64,000 nucleotides of DNA from Streptomyces sp. Tue6028 (GTDB lineage: Bacteria > Actinomycetota > Actinomycetes > Streptomycetales > Streptomycetaceae): positions 174,271 through 238,270 of the forward strand of contig NZ_MLCE01000035.1 in assembly GCF_002300165.1 (NCBI RefSeq), read 5' to 3'. The translations under genes were made by a program, and so were the position numbers. Position 1 is the stretch's first letter; the number at the start of each line of letters is the position of its first letter. The notes under the pieces are model-generated. The model was not told where the DNA came from. It worked only from the letters and a program-made list of their open reading frames with translations, and searched no databases. Positions 1 through 7,212 of the stretch are shown here, piece after piece.

Positions 1-381
1 TTGCCGGACGAGTTCTTCTACGCCCACGAGGAGACCGACCTGGCCTGGCGGGCGCTCGACGCGGGCTGGATGATCGACTACCGGTCGGACATGGTGCTGC
101 ACCACCCGACGACCGCGCCCTCGCGGCACGCGGTCTACCACCGCATGGTGGCCCGCAACCGTGTCTGGCTCGCACGCCGAAACCTGCCCGCGCCCCTGGT
201 CCCGGTCTATCTCGGCGTCTGGATGCTGCTGACGCTGGCCCGCCGCCCCTCGGGGCCGGCGCTCAAGGCCTGGTTCGGCGGATTCGGGGAAGGCTGGACC
301 AGTCCGTGCGGGTCCCGGCGGCCCATGAAGTGGCGTACGGTGTGGCGGCTGACTCGACTGGGCCGACCTCCTGTCATCTGA
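1..381 (+). CDS. Family 2 glycosyltransferase, C-terminal part (5' end outside window)
   Basis: Only the last 126 residues are present, so the true start lies before the window. The segment DEFFYAHEETDLAWR near the left edge is the acidic motif of GT2 sugar transferases that is followed by a W-R-A-L type helix, and a hydrophobic stretch at about residues 66-80 suggests membrane association. It should add sugars from a nucleotide-sugar to a surface polysaccharide or lipid carrier. The two genes downstream encode an ABC exporter of the polysaccharide class, which supports a role in cell-surface glycan assembly. The substrate cannot be told. Confidence 0.82.
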   Translation: MPDEFFYAHEETDLAWRALDAGWMIDYRSDMVLHHPTTAPSRHAVYHRMVARNRVWLARRNLPAPLVPVYLGVWMLLTLARRPSGPALKAWFGGFGEGWTSPCGSRRPMKWRTVWRLTRLGRPPVI

Positions 382-478
382 CAAGCTCGTTCCTGAGAGC
401 ATTCGGGCCGTACCCCGGTCCCTGGCTCATGCCTACGCCCGACCAGCGTGCGCATCTTGAAGACGAAAGTTTCCACTT

Positions 479-1408
479 GTGAGTGAGACAACGCATGACG
501 GCGGAGTCGCGGTGAGCGACCGTCCGTCGCCCGATGACGGGCTCTCCGCGGCCGAGCTGGCCGACCGGTACGGGCTCGCGGTCAGCGGTGCCCGGCCCGG
601 GCTCGTCGAGTACGTCCGCCAGCTCTGGGGACGGCGTCACTTCATCCTCGCCTTCTCGCAGGCGAAGCTCACCGCGCAGTACAGCCAGGCCAAGCTCGGC
701 CAGCTGTGGCAGGTGGCGACCCCGTTGCTCAACGCGGCCGTCTACTACCTGATCTTCGGCCTGATCCTGAAGGCCAACAAGGGCTTGTCACACGACGTGT
801 ACATCCCGTTCCTGGTGACCGGTGTGTTCGTCTTCACCTTCACGCAGAGCTCGATCATGGCCGGTGTCCGCGCGATCTCCGGCAATCTCGGGCTGGTGCG
901 CGCGCTGCACTTCCCGCGGGCCTCGCTGCCCATCTCGTTCGCGCTCCAGCAGCTCCAGCAACTGCTCTTCTCGATGATCGTGCTGTTCGTCGTGGCGATC
1001 GGCTTCGGCAGCTACCCCGGTCTGTCCTGGCTGCTGATCCTCCCGGTGCTGGTCCTCCAGTTCCTCTTCAACACCGGGCTCGCGCTGATCGTCGCGCGGA
1101 TGGGCGCGAAGACTCCGGACCTCGCCCAGCTGATGCCGTTCATCCTGCGCACGTGGATGTACGCGTCCGGTGTCATGTTCTCGATCAGCACGATGCTGGA
1201 GGGGCGTCCGGAGTGGATCGCCCGGGCCCTCCAGGCCAACCCGGCCGCGGTCTACATGGACCTGATGCGCTTCGCGCTGATCGACGGGTACGGCTCCTCG
1301 AACCTGCCCCCGCATGTGTGGGCCATCGCCGTCTTCTGGGCCGTGGTCGTCGCCGTCGGCGGATTCGTGTACTTCTGGAAGGCTGAAGAGAGGTACGGCC
1401 GTGGCTGA
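479..1408 (+). CDS. ABC-2 type polysaccharide/polyol-phosphate export permease (TagG/Wzm-like)
   Basis: This 309-residue protein has a hydrophilic N-terminus of about 75 residues and then about six hydrophobic segments (roughly residues 80-300), the ABC-2 permease layout. The segment around QYSQAKLGQLWQVATPLLNA is typical of the TagG/Wzm family that moves undecaprenyl-linked glycans or teichoic acids across the membrane. The start is GTG at 479. The end overlaps the ATPase gene by 8 bp, so the two form a transporter unit, and the upstream glycosyltransferase suggests the cargo is a surface glycan. The exact cargo is unknown. Confidence 0.88.
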   Translation: MSETTHDGGVAVSDRPSPDDGLSAAELADRYGLAVSGARPGLVEYVRQLWGRRHFILAFSQAKLTAQYSQAKLGQLWQVATPLLNAAVYYLIFGLILKANKGLSHDVYIPFLVTGVFVFTFTQSSIMAGVRAISGNLGLVRALHFPRASLPISFALQQLQQLLFSMIVLFVVAIGFGSYPGLSWLLILPVLVLQFLFNTGLALIVARMGAKTPDLAQLMPFILRTWMYASGVMFSISTMLEGRPEWIARALQANPAAVYMDLMRFALIDGYGSSNLPPHVWAIAVFWAVVVAVGGFVYFWKAEERYGRG

Positions 1409-2174
1409 GCAGACCTCCCACATCCCGACCGTCATCGCGGACGAGCTGCACATCGTCTACCGGGTCAACGGCGCCAAGACCGGCAAGGGCAGCGCCACCG
1501 CCGCCCTCAGCCGCATCCTCAAGCGGGGCGAGGAGCGCGGCGTCCGCAAGGTGCACGCCGTCCGCGGCGTCTCCTTCGTCGCCTACCGCGGCGAGGCCAT
1601 CGGCCTGATCGGTTCGAACGGCTCCGGCAAGTCCACCCTGCTGCGTGCCATCGCCGGCCTGCTGCCCGCCGAGAAGGGCAAGGTCTACACCGACGGCCAG
1701 CCCTCGCTGCTCGGTGTGAACGCGGCCCTGATGAACGACCTCACGGGCGAGCGCAACGTCATATTGGGCGGGCTCGCGATGGGCATGTCGCGCGAGCAGA
1801 TCAGGTCGCGCTACGAGGACATCGTCGACTTCTCGGGCATCAACGAGAAGGGCGACTTCATCACCCTGCCGATGCGCACCTACTCGTCCGGCATGGCGGC
1901 CCGGCTGCGCTTCTCCATCGCGGCGGCCAAGGACCACGACGTCCTCATGATCGACGAGGCCCTCGCCACCGGTGACCGCAAGTTCCAGAAGCGCTCCGAG
2001 GCCCGCATCCGCGAGCTGCGCAAGGAGGCCGGCACGGTCTTCCTCGTCAGTCACAACAACAAGTCGATCCGTGACACGTGCGACCGCGTGCTGTGGCTGG
2101 AGCGCGGTGAGCTGCGCATGGACGGCCCGACCGAAGAGGTCCTCAAGGAGTACGAGAAGTTCACGGGCAAGTAG
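1401..2174 (+). CDS. ABC transporter ATP-binding protein for polysaccharide export (TagH/Wzt-like)
   Basis: The 257-residue ATPase energises the permease encoded just upstream. It shows Walker A (GSNGSGKST), the signature region (TYSSGMAARLRFS) and Walker B (DVLMIDEAL), plus the conserved H of SHNNKS. I chose GTG 1401, which overlaps the permease stop, because an upstream in-frame start at 1314 would run deep into the permease gene. It lacks the C-terminal carbohydrate-binding extension found in some Wzt proteins. A strong terminator follows, so this is the last gene of the export unit. Confidence 0.9.
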   Translation: MAEQTSHIPTVIADELHIVYRVNGAKTGKGSATAALSRILKRGEERGVRKVHAVRGVSFVAYRGEAIGLIGSNGSGKSTLLRAIAGLLPAEKGKVYTDGQPSLLGVNAALMNDLTGERNVILGGLAMGMSREQIRSRYEDIVDFSGINEKGDFITLPMRTYSSGMAARLRFSIAAAKDHDVLMIDEALATGDRKFQKRSEARIRELRKEAGTVFLVSHNNKSIRDTCDRVLWLERGELRMDGPTEEVLKEYEKFTGK

Positions 2175-2186
2175 CCCATTTCGCCC

Positions 2187-2218
2187 AGGGCCCCGCCGGA
2201 ACTCTTCGGCGGGGCCCT
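2187..2218. terminator. Rho-independent-type hairpin after the ABC exporter
   Basis: Perfect 12-bp stem (AGGGCCCCGCCG with its complement) around an 8-nt loop, 12 bp after the ATPase stop codon. There is no T-run, as is common in Streptomyces. It separates the glycan-export genes from the hopanoid operon. Confidence 0.75.
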
Positions 2219-2470
2219 GCGTCTGCAAAGGAAACGTCAACTCCGCCTGGGCTTAGGAATCTTGACACCAATCGGTGTGTTGTTGTGATGTGCAGGACAC
2301 CCCGACGGACCATGCAGCGTTGTACAACGTAAGCTGTACGGGTGCTGATTCGCGGCAAGTGGGGCGATAATGCGCGACACCCGGCACCGGCGCGCCGCGC
2401 GGACCCCCGGGCGGCGTGTCCGAAATGGGCAGTGTTGGGTCGGCAGTGTAGAACGGGAGATGTGACGGCA
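2219..2470 (+). promoter_or_regulatory. Control region upstream of the hopanoid operon
   Basis: This non-coding stretch must hold the promoter of the long hopanoid operon. A TTGACA box lies at 2262-2267, followed after 16 bp by TGTGAT (2284-2289), a weak -10 candidate. An inverted repeat ACACC-N4-GGTGT (2265-2278) overlaps the -35 box. A perfect 12-bp palindrome CGTTGTACAACG sits at 2318-2329. A ribosome-binding site GGGAG (2455-2459) precedes the leader ORF at 2471. The regulator is unknown, and promoter assignment is by pattern only. Confidence 0.45.
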
Positions 2471-2536
2471 ATGGCTACGGGAACTCTCCAGCTCCGTGAC
2501 GCGTGTGCCGTCTCCGCGCCGGGTGGCGAGCGGTGA
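2471..2536 (+). CDS. Possible 21-residue leader ORF coupled to hpnC
   Basis: A short ORF starts at ATG 2471 behind GGGAG and its TGA overlaps the GTG start of hpnC in a GTGA junction (2533-2536). The peptide begins MATGTLQLRDACAV and resembles nothing I recognise. The spacing, start codon and 4-bp overlap match the coupling used by the rest of the operon, so it may serve as a translational lead-in for hpnC. It could equally be chance; conservation of the frame in related strains would decide. Confidence 0.4.
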   Translation: MATGTLQLRDACAVSAPGGER

Positions 2537-3435
2537 CCGAAGCCGGGACGGCGCGTACCGGAGACCCGGAGCGCGGCACCCTCGACAAGGCCGCGGACGA
2601 GAACTTCCCCGTGGCGCCCTTCTTCCTGCCCAAGGCCTGGCGTGTCGACCTGATGGCCGTGTACGGCTTCGCCCGGCTCGTCGACGACATCGGTGACGGC
2701 GACCTCGCCCCGGGCGGCGCGGACGCCCGCCTGCTCGGCGTGTCGCCCGAGGACGCCGGGGACCGGCTCCGCATGCTGGACGCCTTCGAGGCCGATCTTC
2801 ACCGTGTGTTCGACTCGACCCCGCGCCATCCCCTGCTGCGCCGGCTCCAGCCGACCGTCCGCCGCGCGGCCCTCACCCCCGAGCCCTTCCTCGGCCTGAT
2901 CGCGGCCAACCGCCAGGACCAGCTCGTCGCGCGGTACGAGACCTACGACGACCTCGTCGCCTACTGCGAACTGTCCGCCAACCCCGTCGGCCGCCTGGTC
3001 CTCTCCGTCACCGGCACGTCGACGCCGGAGCGGGTGCGCCACTCCGACGCGGTGTGCACCGCGCTGCAGATCGTCGAGCATCTGCAGGACGTCGCCGAGG
3101 ACCTCGGCCACGACCGTGTCTACCTGCCCGCCGAGGACATGAAGCAGTTCCACGTGCGCGAGACGGACCTCGCCGCACCCACAGCAGGCGCATCGGTGCG
3201 CGCACTGGTTGCATACGAAGCAGAACGCGCCATGAACCTCCTGAATGAAGGCACCCCCCTCGTGGGTAGCGTCCACGGCAGGCTGAAGCTGCTGCTCGCG
3301 GGGTTCGTTGCGGGGGGAAGGGCGGCGATCCGTGCGATCGCCGCCGCCGAATACGACGTACTTCCCGGCCCGCCCAAGCCCGGCAAGCTCCAGCTGCTGC
3401 GCGAGGTGGGAGTGACTCTGCGAGGAGAGGGGTGA
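2533..3435 (+). CDS. hpnC: HpnC, hydroxysqualene synthase of hopanoid pathway
   Basis: Member of the squalene/phytoene synthase family, about 300 residues. In the HpnCDE route HpnC converts presqualene diphosphate made by HpnD to hydroxysqualene. The two aspartate-rich motifs that hold the diphosphate-Mg are visible: RLVDDIGDG and EDLGHDRVYLPAEDM. I prefer GTG 2533 because it overlaps the stop of a short upstream ORF and matches the conserved N-terminus (ENFPVAPFFLPKAWR); an in-frame GTG at 2503 is an alternative. The stop overlaps the hpnD start by 4 bp. It acts at the membrane face on polyprenyl substrates. Confidence 0.9.
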   Translation: MTEAGTARTGDPERGTLDKAADENFPVAPFFLPKAWRVDLMAVYGFARLVDDIGDGDLAPGGADARLLGVSPEDAGDRLRMLDAFEADLHRVFDSTPRHPLLRRLQPTVRRAALTPEPFLGLIAANRQDQLVARYETYDDLVAYCELSANPVGRLVLSVTGTSTPERVRHSDAVCTALQIVEHLQDVAEDLGHDRVYLPAEDMKQFHVRETDLAAPTAGASVRALVAYEAERAMNLLNEGTPLVGSVHGRLKLLLAGFVAGGRAAIRAIAAAEYDVLPGPPKPGKLQLLREVGVTLRGEG

Positions 3436-4382
3436 TCCGGACCGTGGAGTCGGAACAACACGTGTCCGCACCGGTACTCGCCGCGTACAGCTACTGCGAG
3501 GCGGTGACCGGTCAGCAGGCCCGTAATTTCGCGTACGGCATCAGGCTTCTGCCGACGCCCAAGCGCCGCGCGATGTCGGCGCTCTACGCGTTCTCGCGGC
3601 GCGTCGACGACATCGGCGACGGCGCGCTCGCGCCCGACGTGAAGAGCGCGCGCCTGGAGGAGACCCGGGCGCTGCTCGCGCGGGTCCGCGCGGGGTCCGT
3701 GGACGAGGACGACACCGACCCGGTCGCGGTGGCGCTCGCCCACACCGCCGAGGCCTTCCCGGTGCCGCTCGGCGGCCTCGACGAACTCATCGACGGCGTG
3801 CTGATGGACGTGCGCGGCGAGACGTACGAGACCTGGGACGACCTCAAGGTCTACTGCCGGTGCGTGGCCGGGGCGATCGGCCGGCTCTCGCTCGGCGTGT
3901 TCGGTACGGAACCGGGGGCGCGCGGAGCGGAGCGCGCGCCGGAGTATGCCGACACGCTCGGGCTCGCGCTCCAGCTCACCAACATCCTGCGGGACGTCCG
4001 GGAGGACGCCGCGGGAGGACGCACCTATCTGCCCGCCGACGACCTCGCCAAGTTCGGCTGCTCGGCCGGGTTCGACGGACCGAACCCACCGGAGGGTTCC
4101 GACTTCGCGGGCCTCGTGCACTTCGAAGTGCGTCGGGCCCGCACCCTTTTCGCCGAGGGGTACCGGCTGCTGCCCATGCTGGACCGGCGCAGCGGCGCGT
4201 GTGTCGCCGCCATGGCCGGCATCTACCGCCGGCTCCTCGACCGGATCGAGCGCGAGCCCGAGGCGGTGCTGCGCGGCCGGGTCTCGCTCCCCGGACGTGA
4301 GAAGGCGTACGTCGCCGTACGCGGTCTGTCCGGCCTCGACGCCCGCCATGTGTCCCGGCGCGCCGTCAGGAGGCGCGCCTGA
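3432..4382 (+). CDS. hpnD: HpnD, presqualene diphosphate synthase
   Basis: This 316-residue squalene/phytoene synthase family enzyme condenses two farnesyl diphosphates to presqualene diphosphate, the first step towards squalene here. Both aspartate-rich motifs are present (RRVDDIGDG near residue 58 and REDAAGGRTYLPADD near residue 190). The start GTG 3432 overlaps the hpnC stop (GTGA), and the stop overlaps the ATG of a 46-codon ORF (TGATG). The pairing with hpnC and hpnE is the diagnostic for hopanoid rather than carotenoid synthesis. Confidence 0.92.
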   Translation: MIRTVESEQHVSAPVLAAYSYCEAVTGQQARNFAYGIRLLPTPKRRAMSALYAFSRRVDDIGDGALAPDVKSARLEETRALLARVRAGSVDEDDTDPVAVALAHTAEAFPVPLGGLDELIDGVLMDVRGETYETWDDLKVYCRCVAGAIGRLSLGVFGTEPGARGAERAPEYADTLGLALQLTNILRDVREDAAGGRTYLPADDLAKFGCSAGFDGPNPPEGSDFAGLVHFEVRRARTLFAEGYRLLPMLDRRSGACVAAMAGIYRRLLDRIEREPEAVLRGRVSLPGREKAYVAVRGLSGLDARHVSRRAVRRRA

Positions 4383-4522
4383 TGGACAATCTGGGCCAAG
4401 GTGACGCCGGCGGCGAAAAGCGGCGCGCAACCCTCCGGAGCCGGGCGGCGTCCCTGACTGAGACGGCCGACCGTGCACCGCTCAACCATCGCGGCGCGGC
4501 CGCAGGGGAGGGGGCACGATGA
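4382..4522 (+). CDS. Small 46-residue protein between hpnD and hpnE (DUF6380-like)
   Basis: A 46-residue ORF is read from ATG 4382 behind a strong AGGAGG (4368-4373, 8 nt spacing). Its start overlaps the hpnD stop (TGATG) and its stop overlaps the hpnE start (ATGA). It begins MDNLGQGDAGGEKRRATLRS, is rich in Arg, Ala and Gly, and has no membrane segment or cysteine. From memory it resembles the short Streptomyces family DUF6380, of unknown function; this is not confirmed. The double coupling argues that it is translated. It may be a small partner of the squalene enzymes or merely keep ribosomes moving between hpnD and hpnE. Confidence 0.62.
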   Translation: MDNLGQGDAGGEKRRATLRSRAASLTETADRAPLNHRGAAAGEGAR

Positions 4523-5937
4523 GCGACGTCACACAGTCCGCGGGCACTCCGGGCCGCCCCGAGGGGGCGGCCGCCGTAGTGGTCGGCGGAGGGCTCGCCG
4601 GGATCACCGCCGCGCTCGCGCTCGCCGACGCCGGGGTCCGGGTGACCCTGCTCGAAGGGCGTCCGCGTCTCGGCGGGCTCGCCTTCTCCTTCCAGCGCGG
4701 CGATCTGACCGTGGACAACGGACAGCATGTGTACCTGCGCTGCTGCACCGCCTACCGGTGGTTCCTCGACCGCGTCGACGCCGCCTCGCTCGCACCCCTG
4801 CAGGATCGTCTCGACGTGCCCGTTCTCGATGCCGAGGGCAAGCCGGGACGACGGCTCGGCAGACTCGGCCGCACCGCGCTGCCCGTGCCTCTGCATCTCG
4901 CGCGCAGCCTCGCGACCTACCCGCATCTGTCACTCGCCGAGCGCGCCAAGGTCGGGCGTGCCGCGCTGGCGCTGAAGGGCCTGGACCTCGCCGATCCGGC
5001 GCTCGACACGCAGAACTTCGGCAGCTGGCTCGCCGAGCACGGTCAGTCGCGGCGTGCCGTCGAGGCACTGTGGGACCTCGTGGGGGTCGCCACCCTCAAC
5101 GCGGTGGCCCAGGACGCCTCGCTCGGGCTCGCCGCGATGGTGTTCAAGACGGGTCTGCTGTCCGACCCGGGCGCGGCCGACATCGGCTGGGCACGCGTCC
5201 CGCTGGGCGAACTGCACGACACCCTGGCCCGCAAGGCGCTCGACTCCGCGGGCGTCCGTACCGAAGTCCGTACACGCGTCACCTCCATCTCCCCTAACGA
5301 AAACGGGCGTTGGGACGTTCAGGTTCCCGGCGAGCGCATCGAGGCCGACACGGTCGTCCTCGCCGTGCCGCAGCGCGAGACCCACGATCTGCTGCCCGGG
5401 GGAGCGCTCGACGCCCCGGACCGGCTCCTGGAGATCGGCACCGCCCCGATCCTGAACGTCCATGTCGTCTACGACCGGAAGGTGCTCGGCAAGCCGTTCT
5501 TCGCCGCGCTCGGCTCCCCGGTGCAGTGGGTCTTCGACCGGACCGAGGCGTCGGGACTGCGCGAGGGCCAGTACCTGGCGCTGTCACAGTCGGCCGCGCA
5601 GGAGGAGATCGACACGCCCGTCGCCGACCTGCGCGAGCGCTACCTGCCCGAGCTGGAGCGGCTGCTGCCCGCCACACGGGGCGCCGGCGTGAAGGACTTC
5701 TTCGTGACCCGGGAGCGGACCGCGACGTTCGCCCCCACCCCGGGAGTCGGCCGCCTGCGGCCCGGCGCCCGCACCAAGGCACCCGGCCTGTACCTGGCCG
5801 GAGCGTGGACCGCCACCGGGTGGCCCGCGACCATGGAGGGTGCGGTCCGCAGCGGTGTCAGTGCGGCGGGCGCCGCGCTCGGCGCCCTGGGCCGGCCCCG
5901 CGATCACCTCCTCGGAGTCTTCGAGGAGGCGGCATGA
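4519..5937 (+). CDS. hpnE: HpnE, squalene-forming FAD-dependent desaturase-family enzyme
   Basis: This 472-residue flavoprotein of the phytoene desaturase/amine oxidase superfamily reduces hydroxysqualene to squalene in the HpnCDE route. The N-terminal dinucleotide-binding motif VVVGGGLAGITAALALADAG (about residues 21-40) is followed by LEGRPRLGGLAFSF, and the C-terminal FAD contact appears as GLYLAGAWTATGWPATMEGA. It starts at ATG 4519 behind a G-rich ribosome-binding site. The gene overlaps both neighbours by 4 bp, in keeping with a single translation unit. Confidence 0.92.
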   Translation: MSDVTQSAGTPGRPEGAAAVVVGGGLAGITAALALADAGVRVTLLEGRPRLGGLAFSFQRGDLTVDNGQHVYLRCCTAYRWFLDRVDAASLAPLQDRLDVPVLDAEGKPGRRLGRLGRTALPVPLHLARSLATYPHLSLAERAKVGRAALALKGLDLADPALDTQNFGSWLAEHGQSRRAVEALWDLVGVATLNAVAQDASLGLAAMVFKTGLLSDPGAADIGWARVPLGELHDTLARKALDSAGVRTEVRTRVTSISPNENGRWDVQVPGERIEADTVVLAVPQRETHDLLPGGALDAPDRLLEIGTAPILNVHVVYDRKVLGKPFFAALGSPVQWVFDRTEASGLREGQYLALSQSAAQEEIDTPVADLRERYLPELERLLPATRGAGVKDFFVTRERTATFAPTPGVGRLRPGARTKAPGLYLAGAWTATGWPATMEGAVRSGVSAAGAALGALGRPRDHLLGVFEEAA

Positions 5938-7064
5938 CGCTCGACCAGAGCACGGCAGGTCCCCGCACCTCCGGTACCGCAACAAGAGGAGAGACTGTGC
6001 CCACTGTGCCCCCGGCCGAGACGGCTGCCGACGCGGTGGACGTGACCGCGCTCCTGGAGCGCGGCCGGACCCTGGCCACACCGGTCCTCCGGGCGGCCGT
6101 CGACCGCCTGGCGGCGCCCATGGACACCGTCGCCGCCTACCACTTCGGCTGGATCGACGCCGAGGGCAACCCCGCGGACGGCGACGGCGGCAAGGCCGTG
6201 CGCCCCGCGCTCGCCGTGCTCTCCGCCCAGGCGGCCGGTGCCGCCCCCGAGGTGGGTGTGCCCGGCGCGGTCGCGGTCGAGCTGGTGCACAACTTCTCGC
6301 TGCTGCACGACGACCTGATGGACGGCGACGAGCAGCGCCGCCACCGGGACACCGTCTGGAAGGTGCACGGCCCCGCCCAGGCCATCCTCGTCGGCGACGC
6401 CCTGTTCGCCCTGGCCAACGAGATCCTGCTGGAGCTCGGCACCGTCGAGGCGGGCCGTGCCACCCGCCGTCTGACCACCGCGACCCGGGCCCTGATCGAC
6501 GGTCAGGCCCAGGACATCTCGTACGAGCACCGCGACCGGGTCAGCGTCGAGGAGTGCCTGGAGATGGAGGGCAACAAGACGGGCGCCCTGCTCGCCTGTG
6601 CCTGCTCCATCGGCGCGGTCCTCGGCGGCGCCGACGACTTCACCGCCGACACGCTGGAGAAGTACGGCTACCACCTCGGCCTGGCCTTCCAGGCCGTCGA
6701 CGACCTCCTCGGCATCTGGGGCGACCCGGAGGCCACCGGGAAGCAGACCTGGAGCGACCTGCGCCAGCGGAAGAAGTCCCTGCCGGTGGTGGCCGCGCTC
6801 GCCGCGGGCGGGCCCGCCTCCGAGCGGCTCGGCCGGCTCCTGGCCGAGGACGCCAAGGCCAGCGACTTCGAGAACTTCTCCGAGGAGGAGTTCGCCGCAC
6901 GCGCGGCGCTCATCGAGGAGGCGGGCGGCCGCGAGTGGACGGCCCAGGAGGCGCGCCGCCAGCACACGATCGCCATCCAGGCGCTGGACGCGGTCCAGAT
7001 GCCCGACGAGGTCCGGGCCCAGCTCGTGGCGCTCGCCGACTTCGTCGTCGTACGGAAGAGATGA
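5934..7064 (+). CDS. Polyprenyl diphosphate synthase of the hopanoid locus
   Basis: Trans-isoprenyl diphosphate synthase, 376 residues from ATG 5934; a second good start is GTG 5997 behind AGAGGAGAG. It should supply farnesyl diphosphate to HpnD, although a geranylgeranyl product cannot be excluded. The first aspartate-rich motif is clear (LLHDDLMDGDEQRR near residue 126). The second, VDDLLGIWGD, departs from DDxxD in its last position, which may bear on chain length. ATG 5934 overlaps the hpnE stop. The next coding region begins about 150 bp later. Confidence 0.87.
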   Translation: MTLDQSTAGPRTSGTATRGETVPTVPPAETAADAVDVTALLERGRTLATPVLRAAVDRLAAPMDTVAAYHFGWIDAEGNPADGDGGKAVRPALAVLSAQAAGAAPEVGVPGAVAVELVHNFSLLHDDLMDGDEQRRHRDTVWKVHGPAQAILVGDALFALANEILLELGTVEAGRATRRLTTATRALIDGQAQDISYEHRDRVSVEECLEMEGNKTGALLACACSIGAVLGGADDFTADTLEKYGYHLGLAFQAVDDLLGIWGDPEATGKQTWSDLRQRKKSLPVVAALAAGGPASERLGRLLAEDAKASDFENFSEEEFAARAALIEEAGGREWTAQEARRQHTIAIQALDAVQMPDEVRAQLVALADFVVVRKR

Positions 7065-7212
7065 TCATTATCGGTCGAATACACCTCGCGTAGTCGCCGG
7101 CCGGTGCGACCCCGAGCCCAGTGATCTTCCGGGCAGGGGCATCGCCATGGAGCGACGCACCGGCCGACGGCGGACCCACAGCAGAGACGTACCACTGCAC
7201 GAAGGGGAAGCC

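Noticed and set aside
2503..2532. Upstream GTG 2503 as start of hpnC
   Set aside because: GTG 2533 overlaps a coupled short ORF and better fits the conserved N-terminus; the longer form is kept as an alternative.
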